The position numbers were made by a program, and so were the translations under genes. The notes beneath the pieces were generated by a model that saw only the letters and a program-made list of their open reading frames with translations, had not been told where the DNA came from and searched no databases. From Geomonas sp. Red32 (GTDB lineage Bacteria > Desulfobacterota > Desulfuromonadia > Geobacterales > Geobacteraceae), in NCBI RefSeq assembly GCF_023652955.1, contig NZ_JAKLOY010000001.1, positions 310,001 to 374,000 on the forward strand: a stretch of 64,000 nt of DNA, written 5' to 3'. Of the stretch, positions 16,310-23,938 are shown in pieces; position 1 is the first letter of the stretch; the number at the start of each line of letters is the position of its first letter.

Positions 16310-18895
16310 ATGAGAAGCCGTAAAGCTGTACCGGAACCCACGGCCACCAGACGCCTGACCCATGCGCAACTGCAACCGATGGCAGATGAGGCACGGAGGG
16401 GGTCGCCCGTGTGTGAGTCGTGCGAGGAGCTAACCAGGGCTCTCCAGCGCTATACGGATCTCTATGAGTTCGCCCCGGTCGGCTACTTCACCCTCGACCG
16501 CAGCGGTATCATCCGCGGCGCCAACATGGCCGCCGCCAGGCTGGCCGGCCGGGACCAGGGGACCCTGGTGGGGTGGAAGTTCGACCGCCTGGTCGCCGAG
16601 GAGACCCGGCCGGAGTTCGACTCCCTGCTGGAGGGTATCTCCCACGGGGAGGAGAGCGGCACCTGCGAAGTCTCCCTGCTTTCCAAAGATGAGAAGCCCC
16701 TCTTTGTCCGCATCGAGGCGACCAGCTGCGGTCAGGGGCACGAATTCCGGCTGGCGGTCCTCGACATCACCGGCCGCAGGCGCTCCGAGGATGCCCTGCT
16801 GGTCTCCGAGGCGCGCTACCGGCGCCTGTTCGAGACCGCCAAGGACGGCATCATGGTGGTCGACGCCGAGACCGGCGAGATCAACGAGGTTAACCCCTTC
16901 CTGGGCGAGATGCTGGCGATCCCGCGCGAGGAACTGCTCGGAAGAAAGCTCTGGGAGATCGAACACTTCTCCGGATTTGCCGGCTCCCGCGACCATTTCG
17001 AAGCCCTCCAGCACCGCGAGTATCTTCTCCATCAGGACCTCCCGATCCGGACCAGGGACGGCCGCCAGATCGTCGTCGAGGTGATGAGCACCAGCTACCA
17101 GGTGACCGATCACCGGGTGATCCAGTACAACATCCGCGACATCACCATCCGCAAACAAGCCGAGGATGCGCTGCTCAAGAGCGAGGAGCAGTGCCGCACC
17201 CTGATCAGCAACATCAACGAGTACGTCTACAGCGTCCGCTTCGAAAACGGCGACATCCGGTCGGTCTATCACAGCCCGAAGTGCCTGGACATCACCGGTT
17301 ACACCCCCGAGGATTACTACCAGGACCCGTCGCTGTGGTTCACCATGATCCACCCGGACGACCGGGAGGTGGTGATCAACTTCCTCAACGAGATCTTCGC
17401 CGGCAACGACCACGATCCGATCCGGCACCGCATCATCCACAAAAACGGCAGCGAGCGGTGGATACTCAACAACTGCGCCGTGCAAAGAAGCAGCACCGAT
17501 CCCCAGGCCATCGCGAGGCTGGACGGTTTCATCCTCGACATCACCGACATCAAGCAGGCGGAGGAGAACATCTTCTTCCTCGCCCACCACGACCCGCTCA
17601 CCAAACTCCCCAACCGGAGCACCCTCTACGCCCGTATCGAACAGGTCCTCTCGGTGGCCCAGAAGGCGAGACGCAACGTCGCCCTCCTCTTCCTCGACAT
17701 CGACGGGTTCAAGCAGATCAACGACACCATGGGGCACGACGTCGGCGACATGCTGTTGCAGTCGATCGCCCGCAGGCTGAGCGACTGCACGCGCTCGTGC
17801 GACGTGGTGGCGCGGCTTGGGGGGGACGAGTTCGTGATCGTACTGTGGGACTGCGGGGTTTCGGAGACCACCGTGGTGGCGGAGAAGATCATCGGCACCG
17901 GCTTTTCCCTGGAGGGGAGCCAGGCGGCGGTCAACACCAGCATCGGGATCAGCATCTATCCCGACGACGGTAACGACTACCTGGAGCTTTTGAAGTGCGC
18001 CGACATCGCCATGTACCACGCCAAGAAGACGGGGGGAAGCAACTTCGCCTTCTTCACGCCCAAGCTAAACCAGCAGGCCCACCAGCGCTTCGCGGTGGAA
18101 GTCGAGCTGCGGCGGGCCATCGAGCATGACGAGTTCGTGCTGCACTACCAGCCCAAGGTGGACCTCACCACCGGAAAGTTCAGCGGGATCGAGGCGCTGA
18201 TCCGCTGGCAGCACCCGGTCAGGGGGCTGATCCACCCCGAGCAATTCATCCGCATCGCCGAGGAGAGCGGCCTTTTGACCCAGATCAGCAAATGGATCAT
18301 CAAGACCGTCACCCGCCAGATCCAGCAGTGGCAGCAGCAGGGGATCCCTCCGGTATCGGTGGCGGTCAACCTTTCCGCCACCTTCTTCCAGCATCGCGAC
18401 TTCGAGGACACCATCGAGCAGGCCCTTTTGGAGACCGGGATCCCACCCGAGTCGCTCGAGCTGGAGCTCACCGAGGCGACCATCATGAGCGATCCGCAAA
18501 AGGTGCTGGGGAGCATGGCGGCCATGAAGGCGCTCGGGCTGCTGCTTTCCATCGACGACTTCGGTACCGGCTACTCGAGCCTCAGCTATCTGAAGAAACT
18601 CCCGATCGACAAGCTGAAGATCGACCAGTCCTTCATCCACAACATAGCGAGCGACGCGGACAACGCGGCGGTGGTACGGGCGGTGATCAGCATAGGGCGG
18701 AGCATGCAGCTCAAGGTGATCGCCGAAGGGGTGGAAAACGCCTCGCAGCTGGCCTGGCTCCAGGCGGAGGGGAGCGAGGAAGCCCAAGGGTACTACTTCA
18801 GCCACCCCATTCCGGCCCCCGCGATCACCACCCTTCTCAAACAGAGGCCCAACTTCCTGCACAACCCGAGGGGTAGGATGCAGGGAAGGCATTAG
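16310..18895 (+). CDS. Cyclic di-GMP signalling protein: PAS-PAS-PAS-GGDEF-EAL
   Basis: This 861-residue protein has no transmembrane segments. Three PAS domains (about 48-150, 165-280, 290-415) precede a GGDEF domain with an intact RLGGDEF motif near residue 503 and an inhibitory-site RSCD five residues before it. An EAL domain follows, with EALIRW near 627 and the later DDFGTGYSSLSYLK motif. Both active sites look intact, so it may make and/or degrade c-di-GMP. The Asp in GHDVGD fits a canonical c-di-GMP cyclase rather than a Hypr (cGAMP) enzyme. The ATG at 16310 is preceded by GAGGTGATC; a GTG six bases upstream lacks a site of its own. Confidence 0.93.
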   Translation: MRSRKAVPEPTATRRLTHAQLQPMADEARRGSPVCESCEELTRALQRYTDLYEFAPVGYFTLDRSGIIRGANMAAARLAGRDQGTLVGWKFDRLVAEETRPEFDSLLEGISHGEESGTCEVSLLSKDEKPLFVRIEATSCGQGHEFRLAVLDITGRRRSEDALLVSEARYRRLFETAKDGIMVVDAETGEINEVNPFLGEMLAIPREELLGRKLWEIEHFSGFAGSRDHFEALQHREYLLHQDLPIRTRDGRQIVVEVMSTSYQVTDHRVIQYNIRDITIRKQAEDALLKSEEQCRTLISNINEYVYSVRFENGDIRSVYHSPKCLDITGYTPEDYYQDPSLWFTMIHPDDREVVINFLNEIFAGNDHDPIRHRIIHKNGSERWILNNCAVQRSSTDPQAIARLDGFILDITDIKQAEENIFFLAHHDPLTKLPNRSTLYARIEQVLSVAQKARRNVALLFLDIDGFKQINDTMGHDVGDMLLQSIARRLSDCTRSCDVVARLGGDEFVIVLWDCGVSETTVVAEKIIGTGFSLEGSQAAVNTSIGISIYPDDGNDYLELLKCADIAMYHAKKTGGSNFAFFTPKLNQQAHQRFAVEVELRRAIEHDEFVLHYQPKVDLTTGKFSGIEALIRWQHPVRGLIHPEQFIRIAEESGLLTQISKWIIKTVTRQIQQWQQQGIPPVSVAVNLSATFFQHRDFEDTIEQALLETGIPPESLELELTEATIMSDPQKVLGSMAAMKALGLLLSIDDFGTGYSSLSYLKKLPIDKLKIDQSFIHNIASDADNAAVVRAVISIGRSMQLKVIAEGVENASQLAWLQAEGSEEAQGYYFSHPIPAPAITTLLKQRPNFLHNPRGRMQGRH

Positions 18896-18935
18896 GAGTT
18901 GCGGCACAGTTAACGAGCGGAGGGTGACTGACCGG

Positions 18936-18978
18936 CAAAAGAAAAGCCGGGCGGCGGCATGGCCTGCCCGGCTTTCTT
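18936..18978 (+). terminator. Terminator-like hairpin after the GGDEF-EAL gene
   Basis: AAAGCCGGGC and GCCCGGCTTT pair across a 13-base loop, followed by pyrimidine-rich TCTTCT. It lies about 40 bases past the stop codon and merges into the 10-bp repeat array. The U-run is imperfect. Confidence 0.65.
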
Positions 18979-19060
18979 CTGCTTTCTTCTGCTTTCTTCT
19001 GCTTTCTTCTGCTTTCTTCTGCTTTCTTCTGCTTTCTTCTGCTTTCTTCTGCTTTCTTCG
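18971..19060. repeat. 10-bp pyrimidine tandem array (GCTTTCTTCT), nine copies
   Basis: Nine head-to-tail copies of GCTTTCTTCT are essentially perfect; only the last base of the last copy differs. The strand is almost purely pyrimidine apart from one G per unit. The array lies between two convergent genes. Frames crossing it give an artificial SAFFCFLLL repeat and are not genes. The near-perfect identity suggests a young, slippage-prone tract. Confidence 0.95.
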
Positions 19061-19084
19061 GCTTTACCCGCTCTACGCCGCCGG

Positions 19085-19990
19085 CTACTCGTCGGCGCCT
19101 TCCATGTTCATGTCCCCCATCTCCATGTCACTGCCGGGGCCGCAGCCATGCTCCATCGCCCCCCCGTCCCCGTGGTGATGCTCCATGTGCGCCTTCTGCA
19201 TCTTCTCCATCTGCCTGGTCATTTCGGCCCGCTGATGTACCATCCGGTCGACGATTTCCCCCAGCATGTCCACTTTCGCATCCCGCGGGGCACGTTTCAT
19301 TTCCTCAACGCGCTTCATGAGATCGGCGTCCTGGGCCTCGAGCTTCTGGGTCATCTCCTGCATCATCTTCCGGTGTTCGGGCATCATGTCGTGACCTCCC
19401 CATTGGCTGCCGCAACGCTGTTCGTGCATGCAACCGCACCGCCCGTCTGTCATGCAGCCGTGCATGCCTTTGCCATGCATCCCTCTCCCGGCCATGCCAC
19501 ATCCCATCTCGTCGCACCCATGGAAGATGGCGTCGAGATGTCGGTTGACCTCCCCGGAAGGGACGTCGCCTTTAGCCGCCAGCTCATCGAGCTGGCGCAG
19601 ATGGGTCTTCACGTCCACCAGGTGCTGGTCCATCATCTTCTGCCTGTCCGGCGTCCTCATCTCGGGCGGCATGGCGGCCATGGCACCGGCGCGATACTTC
19701 TCCATCTGCTCGGCGCCGCGCCTCATCTCACCCACCACGGTTCGCACAATGCCGGCCGGCACCATCTCACGCTGGCCCGCCATGCGCTGGAGGGTGCGCC
19801 CGAAGATCATGATCTCCTTGTGGTAGGCCATCATCAGCATCATCTGGGGATCGGACTTGCCCCCCATCACCATCGGGCCGCCTCCGCCCCCGGCACCGTA
19901 CCCCCCTCCCCCCATGCCATAGCCGCCATCCGCGAAGCAGGACACCGCGCTGACGGCCAAAACCGCAATCACAAGCAGCAATCGTCTCAT
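19085..19990 (-). CDS. Secreted Met/His/Cys-rich protein of unknown function
   Basis: This 301-residue protein has a cleavable signal peptide (to about SAVSCFA), then a Gly-rich stretch and a long helical region. Met and His occur in clusters such as HGKGMHGCMTDGRCGCMHEQ and KAHMEHHHGDGGAMEHGCG. Such clusters suggest periplasmic binding of copper or another soft metal, as in Met-rich Cop/Cus-type proteins or Spy/CpxP-like helical metal sensors, but I cannot assign a family. Preceding bases AAAGGGGGAAGCG serve as ribosome site. It is a single gene, convergent with the GGDEF-EAL gene. Confidence 0.72.
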   Translation of the reverse strand: MRRLLLVIAVLAVSAVSCFADGGYGMGGGGYGAGGGGGPMVMGGKSDPQMMLMMAYHKEIMIFGRTLQRMAGQREMVPAGIVRTVVGEMRRGAEQMEKYRAGAMAAMPPEMRTPDRQKMMDQHLVDVKTHLRQLDELAAKGDVPSGEVNRHLDAIFHGCDEMGCGMAGRGMHGKGMHGCMTDGRCGCMHEQRCGSQWGGHDMMPEHRKMMQEMTQKLEAQDADLMKRVEEMKRAPRDAKVDMLGEIVDRMVHQRAEMTRQMEKMQKAHMEHHHGDGGAMEHGCGPGSDMEMGDMNMEGADE

Positions 19991-20106
19991 CGCTTCCCCC
20001 TTTGACCTGGAGTCTCGGTCCCTGGCGCCCCATCCCGTCCGCTGGCGGGGGGGACACCGGGTACCGGAACAAGTTTACCAGAAAGGCGGCCGCGGGCTTG
20101 CCGCGG

Positions 20107-20256
20107 TCACAACGGGCGCCGCCCCTGAATCAGGTTGACCACGATCAGGATGACGGCAAGTACCAGCAACAGGTGAATGAAGCCCCCCAGGGTGTAGCTG
20201 CTGACCAGCCCCAGGAGCCACAGGATCAGCAGGATTACCACGATGGTCCAAAGCAT
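20107..20256 (-). CDS. Small hydrophobic protein, lmo0937 family
   Basis: This 49-residue protein (MLWTIVVILLILWLLGLVSS...) has two membrane segments joined by the YTLGGFIHLL motif and ends in a basic tail (QGRRPL). This is the lmo0937 membrane protein pattern. The start follows GAGGAGGAGATC. Longer frames upstream have no support. It is followed on the same strand by nothing for 117 bases and is preceded by a second tiny membrane protein. Its function is unknown; members are often stress-induced. Confidence 0.8.
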   Translation of the reverse strand: MLWTIVVILLILWLLGLVSSYTLGGFIHLLLVLAVILIVVNLIQGRRPL

Positions 20257-20374
20257 GATCTCCTCCTCACGGGCCTCGTTGACCCGTTGGACGTTTTGCC
20301 CGGCTGCCCCGGGAAGATTCCGGGGAGGGGCGGATGGAGTCAGGCGGACAGGCCGCCGGTGAAGGTTCCCCCTC

Positions 20375-20566
20375 TCATCGTCCCACCCGGAGCCGGGTGA
20401 TAGTGTGCAAGATGCCAAAGACGTTCAGAAGCCACAGGACGACCACGATGACCACTACCGCATTGAGAATTGATTTGATGGAAGCCGCCATGGGGATGTA
20501 GGTGTTCACCAGCCACAGCAAGACTCCCACCACGATCAGCACGAGTATCACCTGGATCAAGGGCAT
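20375..20566 (-). CDS. Small hydrophobic protein, Thivi_2564 family
   Basis: This 63-residue protein has two membrane segments: IQVILVLIVVGVLLWLVNTY, then an amphipathic break (IPMAASIKSILN), then VVVIVVVLWLLNVFGI. It ends in a basic tail. This is the Thivi_2564 membrane protein pattern. The start has AAGGAGGAATCC. It lies between the CsbD-like gene and the lmo0937-like gene, all on the minus strand. Its function is unknown. Confidence 0.8.
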   Translation of the reverse strand: MPLIQVILVLIVVGVLLWLVNTYIPMAASIKSILNAVVVIVVVLWLLNVFGILHTITRLRVGR

Positions 20567-20715
20567 GACAGGATTCCTCCTTGCCCTCCGTTCATAGCAC
20601 CCCTCCCGCCTGGTTACCGGCTGCTCGCGCAGCAGGCAGAGCGATCGCAGCTACTGTCGCAAGATATCTCGCTGCCGCGCACGGAACCGATGCGCCGGCG
20701 CGGCAGCCAGGTCAG

Positions 20716-20913
20716 CTACCGCTCCTCGTCGAAGTCTCTCTCGACGTTTTTCTCAACCTTGCCGACGTTTTTCTGGATCTTCCCCGCGATCTTCTCCGCC
20801 GTTCCCTCGTTTTCCAGCGAAACGTTGCGGGTTATCCGGCCGGCACCTTCTTTCAGTTTACCTTTTGCTTCATGCAGCATTCCTTTCGTTGTGTCTTTCG
20901 TGCTGGATTTCAT
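20716..20913 (-). CDS. CsbD family stress protein
   Basis: This 65-residue hydrophilic protein has the CsbD pattern: GMLHEAKGKLKEGAGRI, then a second EKIAGKIQKNVGKVEK repeat. CsbD-like proteins are natively disordered and are induced by general stress in many bacteria. The start follows GGGAGGAACAATC; a frame starting nine codons earlier is rejected on that basis. It groups with the two small membrane proteins downstream, which suggests a shared stress response. Confidence 0.85.
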   Translation of the reverse strand: MKSSTKDTTKGMLHEAKGKLKEGAGRITRNVSLENEGTAEKIAGKIQKNVGKVEKNVERDFDEER

Positions 20914-21206
20914 GATTGTTCCTCCCGGCTTGCGCCGCACTCTTCACGTTGGTGGCGACGACTGCCATCGCTCTGCCGGTCCAGGCTAACCAATGACACC
21001 ATTAAAAAATTTTATTGTATGCTGATACCAGGGGCCTGCGCCCCTTCTGTTATGCATGGCCCCATTTTAGCACGCCGCGAGTTCGGTGGGAAAGGCGGCG
21101 CATGCAGGCGGCTGGGGTTGCGATCCAGGCAGGCACGGAAACAATCGGGGGGGGGGAAGACGGCGGCCACGGCCGGGATGGGCCGGTGGCCGGGTGGAGG
21201 TGCGGC

Positions 21207-21422
21207 ATGGTGGAAGACGACATTGCCTACATCCGGATGGAACCGGTGGCGCCTGGCGGGCATTGCCGATTCGTCAAAAGCCCGCACTACAAATGCACCA
21301 TCGAGTTCCGCGACGGCAGTACGGTGGTGAGATGCGGCACCACGGAGCAGCACGCCCTGGCGAATGCCATAGCCCGTTACAAAACGATGACGAAGCAGAG
21401 CGCGGAGCAGGCAGCCGGTTGA
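21207..21422 (+). CDS. Small hypothetical protein
   Basis: This 71-residue protein starts MVEDDIAYIRMEPV and continues with CRFVKSPHYKCTIEFRDGSTVVRCGTTEQHALANAIARYKTM, a compact alpha/beta pattern with three Cys. The start at 21207 is backed by GGAGGTG four bases before it. The frame extends upstream to 21015 across a run of ten G (21147-21156) but looks non-coding there. I do not recognise a family. Confidence 0.5.
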   Translation: MVEDDIAYIRMEPVAPGGHCRFVKSPHYKCTIEFRDGSTVVRCGTTEQHALANAIARYKTMTKQSAEQAAG

Positions 21423-21561
21423 CCGGGGGGGCGGCAGCCTGTCGCGGAGCGGAGGGCCGGGGCGGTTGGCGGACCGGGGGCCGGGCGGTTGGCGGCGGTG
21501 GCAAGGGGGGAACGATGGGAAAGGGGACGGCGAGGGGGCCTGGACGGCCCCGGTGGGCCTC

Positions 21562-22818
21562 TCAGACGAAGATGATCCTGTTCTTTCCTTCGGTCTTGGC
21601 TCGATACAGGCCGTCATCGGCCCGCTTCATCATGGACTCGCAGGTGTCTTCCGACCTGATCAAGGTGGCGCCGATACTGGCGGTGACCCGCACGATCTGA
21701 TCCTCGTGCCGGAACTGGATGTTGGCGATGCTGCTGGCGACCCTCTCCGCCAGCGCCACCAGGTCCTCTTCCGAGATGAGGGGGATGAGGAAGGCGAATT
21801 CCTCGCCGCCGTACCTGGCCGCGACGTCGTAATCGCGCAGATTGGCGGCCAGCGCTTTGGCGGTAGTGGAAAGGACGAGGTCTCCGAAGGGATGCCCGCA
21901 GCCGTCGTTGATCAACTTGAAATCGTCCAGATCGATCATCATCAGCCCCAGACGCAGCCCGTCACGGCGCGAGCGGGAGACCTCCTCCTCGAAGCGGGAG
22001 ATGAAGAAGCGGCGGTTGTGAAGGCCGGTCAGCTCGTCGGTGATGGCCGCCTCCTGCAGGCTCTTCTGCGCCAGGTCCAGCTTGATACCCAGCCGGTTCA
22101 GCATGAGGTAGGCCGAGCCAAGGAGCAGCAGCAGCGTGCCGACGGAAAGCGATACCAGCCAGACCCGGTTCACCACCAGGTTGTGCTGCGCCTCCTGGTA
22201 AGGGATGTTGATGCAGATGCCGCCCCGGATGTCCCCCAGCCGGTAGTTCATGCTGGCGTGACATTTAAGGCAGGGCTTCTCGATGATCAGGGGGGCCATG
22301 AAACGAAGGACGGGACCGGCGGAGCTCTTCTCCAGGGACCACGCCTCGGTCTCCCCGGCTTCGAACTTCTTCAGCGAGTCGTACTCGAAACGGTCGGGGG
22401 CGTTTTGCTGGTCGACCAGCCTGAGGCTGGTGATGTGATAGGAGATGCCGACGTCCTGGCTGGAGAGCTTGGAAATCTCGTAGGTCATCAGGAACGGGTT
22501 CTTCAGGGTCAGCACCCGGCCGTCGCGGGCGGTAAGTTCGGCGCCGACCCCCATCTCCTTCAGGAAGCGGTTGGTCCCGACGCCGTCCTTTTTCTCTACG
22601 TAGACACCGCCGTAGTTGGCGTTCCAACGGCGAACCTTGAGGATGAGGCTCAGATAGGCCCTGGCCTGCTGTTTGACCGCCGCTTCCAGCAGTGCGGCGT
22701 TTCGCACGTAGAAGCCCCCGTACAGCAGGATGATCACGAGCGAGATCAGAAAGCAGAGCTTTAGATAGAAGGCGGTAAAAGGGTTGCGGGTACCGATAGC
22801 ATCGAAATTCATGAACAT
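21562..22818 (-). CDS. Diguanylate cyclase with periplasmic haem-c DUF3365-type sensor
   Basis: This 418-residue membrane protein has TM1 near the N-terminus (LCFLISLVIILLYGG), a periplasmic domain of the DUF3365/Tll0287 type with a haem-c motif CLKCH (about 181-185), TM2 (LVSLSVGTLLLLLGSAYLML) and a C-terminal GGDEF domain. The active site is GGEEF near 335, preceded by the allosteric site RDYD. The Asp in GHPFGD is that of canonical c-di-GMP cyclases. It should make c-di-GMP in response to redox state or a haem ligand. The start is uncertain (22818 or a GTG at 22827). A GEMM riboswitch and terminator lie upstream. Confidence 0.9.
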   Translation of the reverse strand: MFMNFDAIGTRNPFTAFYLKLCFLISLVIILLYGGFYVRNAALLEAAVKQQARAYLSLILKVRRWNANYGGVYVEKKDGVGTNRFLKEMGVGAELTARDGRVLTLKNPFLMTYEISKLSSQDVGISYHITSLRLVDQQNAPDRFEYDSLKKFEAGETEAWSLEKSSAGPVLRFMAPLIIEKPCLKCHASMNYRLGDIRGGICINIPYQEAQHNLVVNRVWLVSLSVGTLLLLLGSAYLMLNRLGIKLDLAQKSLQEAAITDELTGLHNRRFFISRFEEEVSRSRRDGLRLGLMMIDLDDFKLINDGCGHPFGDLVLSTTAKALAANLRDYDVAARYGGEEFAFLIPLISEEDLVALAERVASSIANIQFRHEDQIVRVTASIGATLIRSEDTCESMMKRADDGLYRAKTEGKNRIIFV

Positions 22819-22871
22819 AGCCGCCACACTACAAAACAGTCACCCAAGACATTAAAACAGCACCAACGGCC

Positions 22872-22911
22872 AAAAAAAACAAAAGCCTACCGGCACGGGA
22901 GTGGGTAGGCT
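22872..22911 (-). terminator. Riboswitch expression-platform terminator
   Basis: AGCCTACC and GGTAGGCT form an 8-bp stem with a 12-base loop, followed on the minus strand by TTTTGTTTTTTTT. It begins only a few bases after the closing stem of the GEMM aptamer and ends about 50 bases before the cyclase start. Folding of the aptamer can therefore decide transcription read-through. Confidence 0.85.
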
Positions 22912-22915
22912 CAAT

Positions 22916-23013
22916 GGTACTGCTCCTTCGGTAGCCCCTCGATCCATTCGTGCCAATGGACAGGTAGCTTTGCGTCACAGGGTTACCCCAGCTTTGCCGT
23001 TTCGGTAGCAACC
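22916..23013 (-). promoter_or_regulatory. GEMM (GEMM-I type) cyclic dinucleotide riboswitch aptamer
   Basis: Read on the minus strand, the element contains the hallmark GACGCAAAGC, a preceding hairpin closed by a GNRA loop (GGG-GTAA-CCC), a second hairpin with stem CCATT/AATGG, and the conserved 3' receptor GGGGCTACCGAAGG. The ends pair as GGTTGCT with AGCA-GT-ACC to form P1. This is the architecture of GEMM-I RNAs, which bind c-di-GMP or, in a Geobacter-rich subgroup, cyclic AMP-GMP. Which ligand is bound cannot be settled by eye. It controls a cyclic-dinucleotide synthase gene. Confidence 0.85.
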
Positions 23014-23230
23014 TATTCAGTTGTCATTGTCCCTATACGCCGACTTTGGTGACAAGTCGATCTCTTTAATATTATAACATTCCAATCTGAGCGATACCGC
23101 ACTGTTACCGGGCATTCTTCTTTCGTTCTCATGAGTGGCAACCGTTTCCAATGCTCCCCCGGGAGGAAACTCGCCCCCGCCACCGGGGCCTCCCTCCGGA
23201 GAAAAGAGTCTGGTCACGGAAAAAAGTAAG

Positions 23231-23266
23231 AAAAAGGGCCCGCCCCACGGGGGACGGGCCCTTTCC
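23231..23266 (-). terminator. Rho-independent terminator
   Basis: AAAGGGCCCG and CGGGCCCTTT pair around a C/G-rich loop and are followed on the minus strand by TTTTTCTT. It lies about 20-55 bases past the stop codon of the secreted TPR-like protein. Confidence 0.88.
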
Positions 23267-23284
23267 TGTTGGGGGAACAGCCGT

Positions 23285-23848
23285 CTACTTCAGCGCCTTC
23301 TCGTCGCAGCTGCCGGTGATTCCCAGCTCGAGACAGGCTTCGTTAAGCTTCTTCTGGATCTCCGCGCTCCCCATTCCCAGCTCCTGCTTGACCTTGGCCT
23401 CGGCGGCCTGGTCCCACTCCACCTCGTGCTCACGCAGCTCGCTGCGGTTGAAGCGGTGGTCGAAGCGGTTGAAGAAGGCGAGGGAAAGGCGGCGGCGCTC
23501 CTTGTCCCAGATCTCGGCGGCCCGGTTCTTGAGCTCCAGCAGTTCGCGTGCCTTCGCCTTGGGACCGCTCGCCACCGGTGCCGGCTTGGCCTGGACCGGG
23601 GCGGAATGGACGCGGTAAAGCTCCAGCAGCCGGTCGTTCGCCTTTACCGCCAGCTCACTGCTCGGAAAACGGTCGATGATCGCCTCGTAAAGCTCCCTCG
23701 CCTTGGCGGGCTGCTCCTGGCGTTCGGCCTTCCCCGCCTGGAGGTAGAGCGATTGGGCGGTTTCGGCCGCGGCCGGAGGGGTCTCCGCCAGCGCGGCCGT
23801 CGCGGTAAGAGTGATGAAAAGTAGGATTACTGCCATGCTGCGCTTCAT
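23285..23848 (-). CDS. Secreted protein with a TPR-like segment, unknown function
   Basis: This 187-residue protein has a signal peptide (MKRSMAVILLFITLTATAALA). A TPR/YbgF-like helix pair follows (SLYLQAGKAERQEQPAKARE then IDRFPSSELAVKANDRLLEL), then a basic Pro/Ala linker and a charged helical C-terminus ending with a short Cys-containing tail (ELGITGSCDEKALK). The start is chosen for its AAGGGGAGACC site; the upstream extension is rejected. It is preceded by the DMT transporter on the same strand, 90 bases away. Confidence 0.7.
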   Translation of the reverse strand: MKRSMAVILLFITLTATAALAETPPAAAETAQSLYLQAGKAERQEQPAKARELYEAIIDRFPSSELAVKANDRLLELYRVHSAPVQAKPAPVASGPKAKARELLELKNRAAEIWDKERRRLSLAFFNRFDHRFNRSELREHEVEWDQAAEAKVKQELGMGSAEIQKKLNEACLELGITGSCDEKALK

Positions 23849-23938
23849 TGGTCTCCCCTTTACGTTGTCGAAAGGCCCTGCCGCGGCCCCCTTCGGCTTG
23901 GAAGGAGCCACCAGGGCCGGTGAAGGTAACGGCACTAT

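Noticed and set aside
16310-18895. Hypr-type (cGAMP-making) GGDEF domain
   Set aside because: The position that is Ser in Hypr enzymes is Asp in GHDVGD, and likewise in GHPFGD of the 21.6-kb cyclase, so both look like canonical c-di-GMP cyclases.
18959-20005. Plus-strand frame of about 350 residues starting in the decamer array
   Set aside because: It is antisense to the Met/His-rich secreted protein, and its N-terminus is only the tandem repeat.
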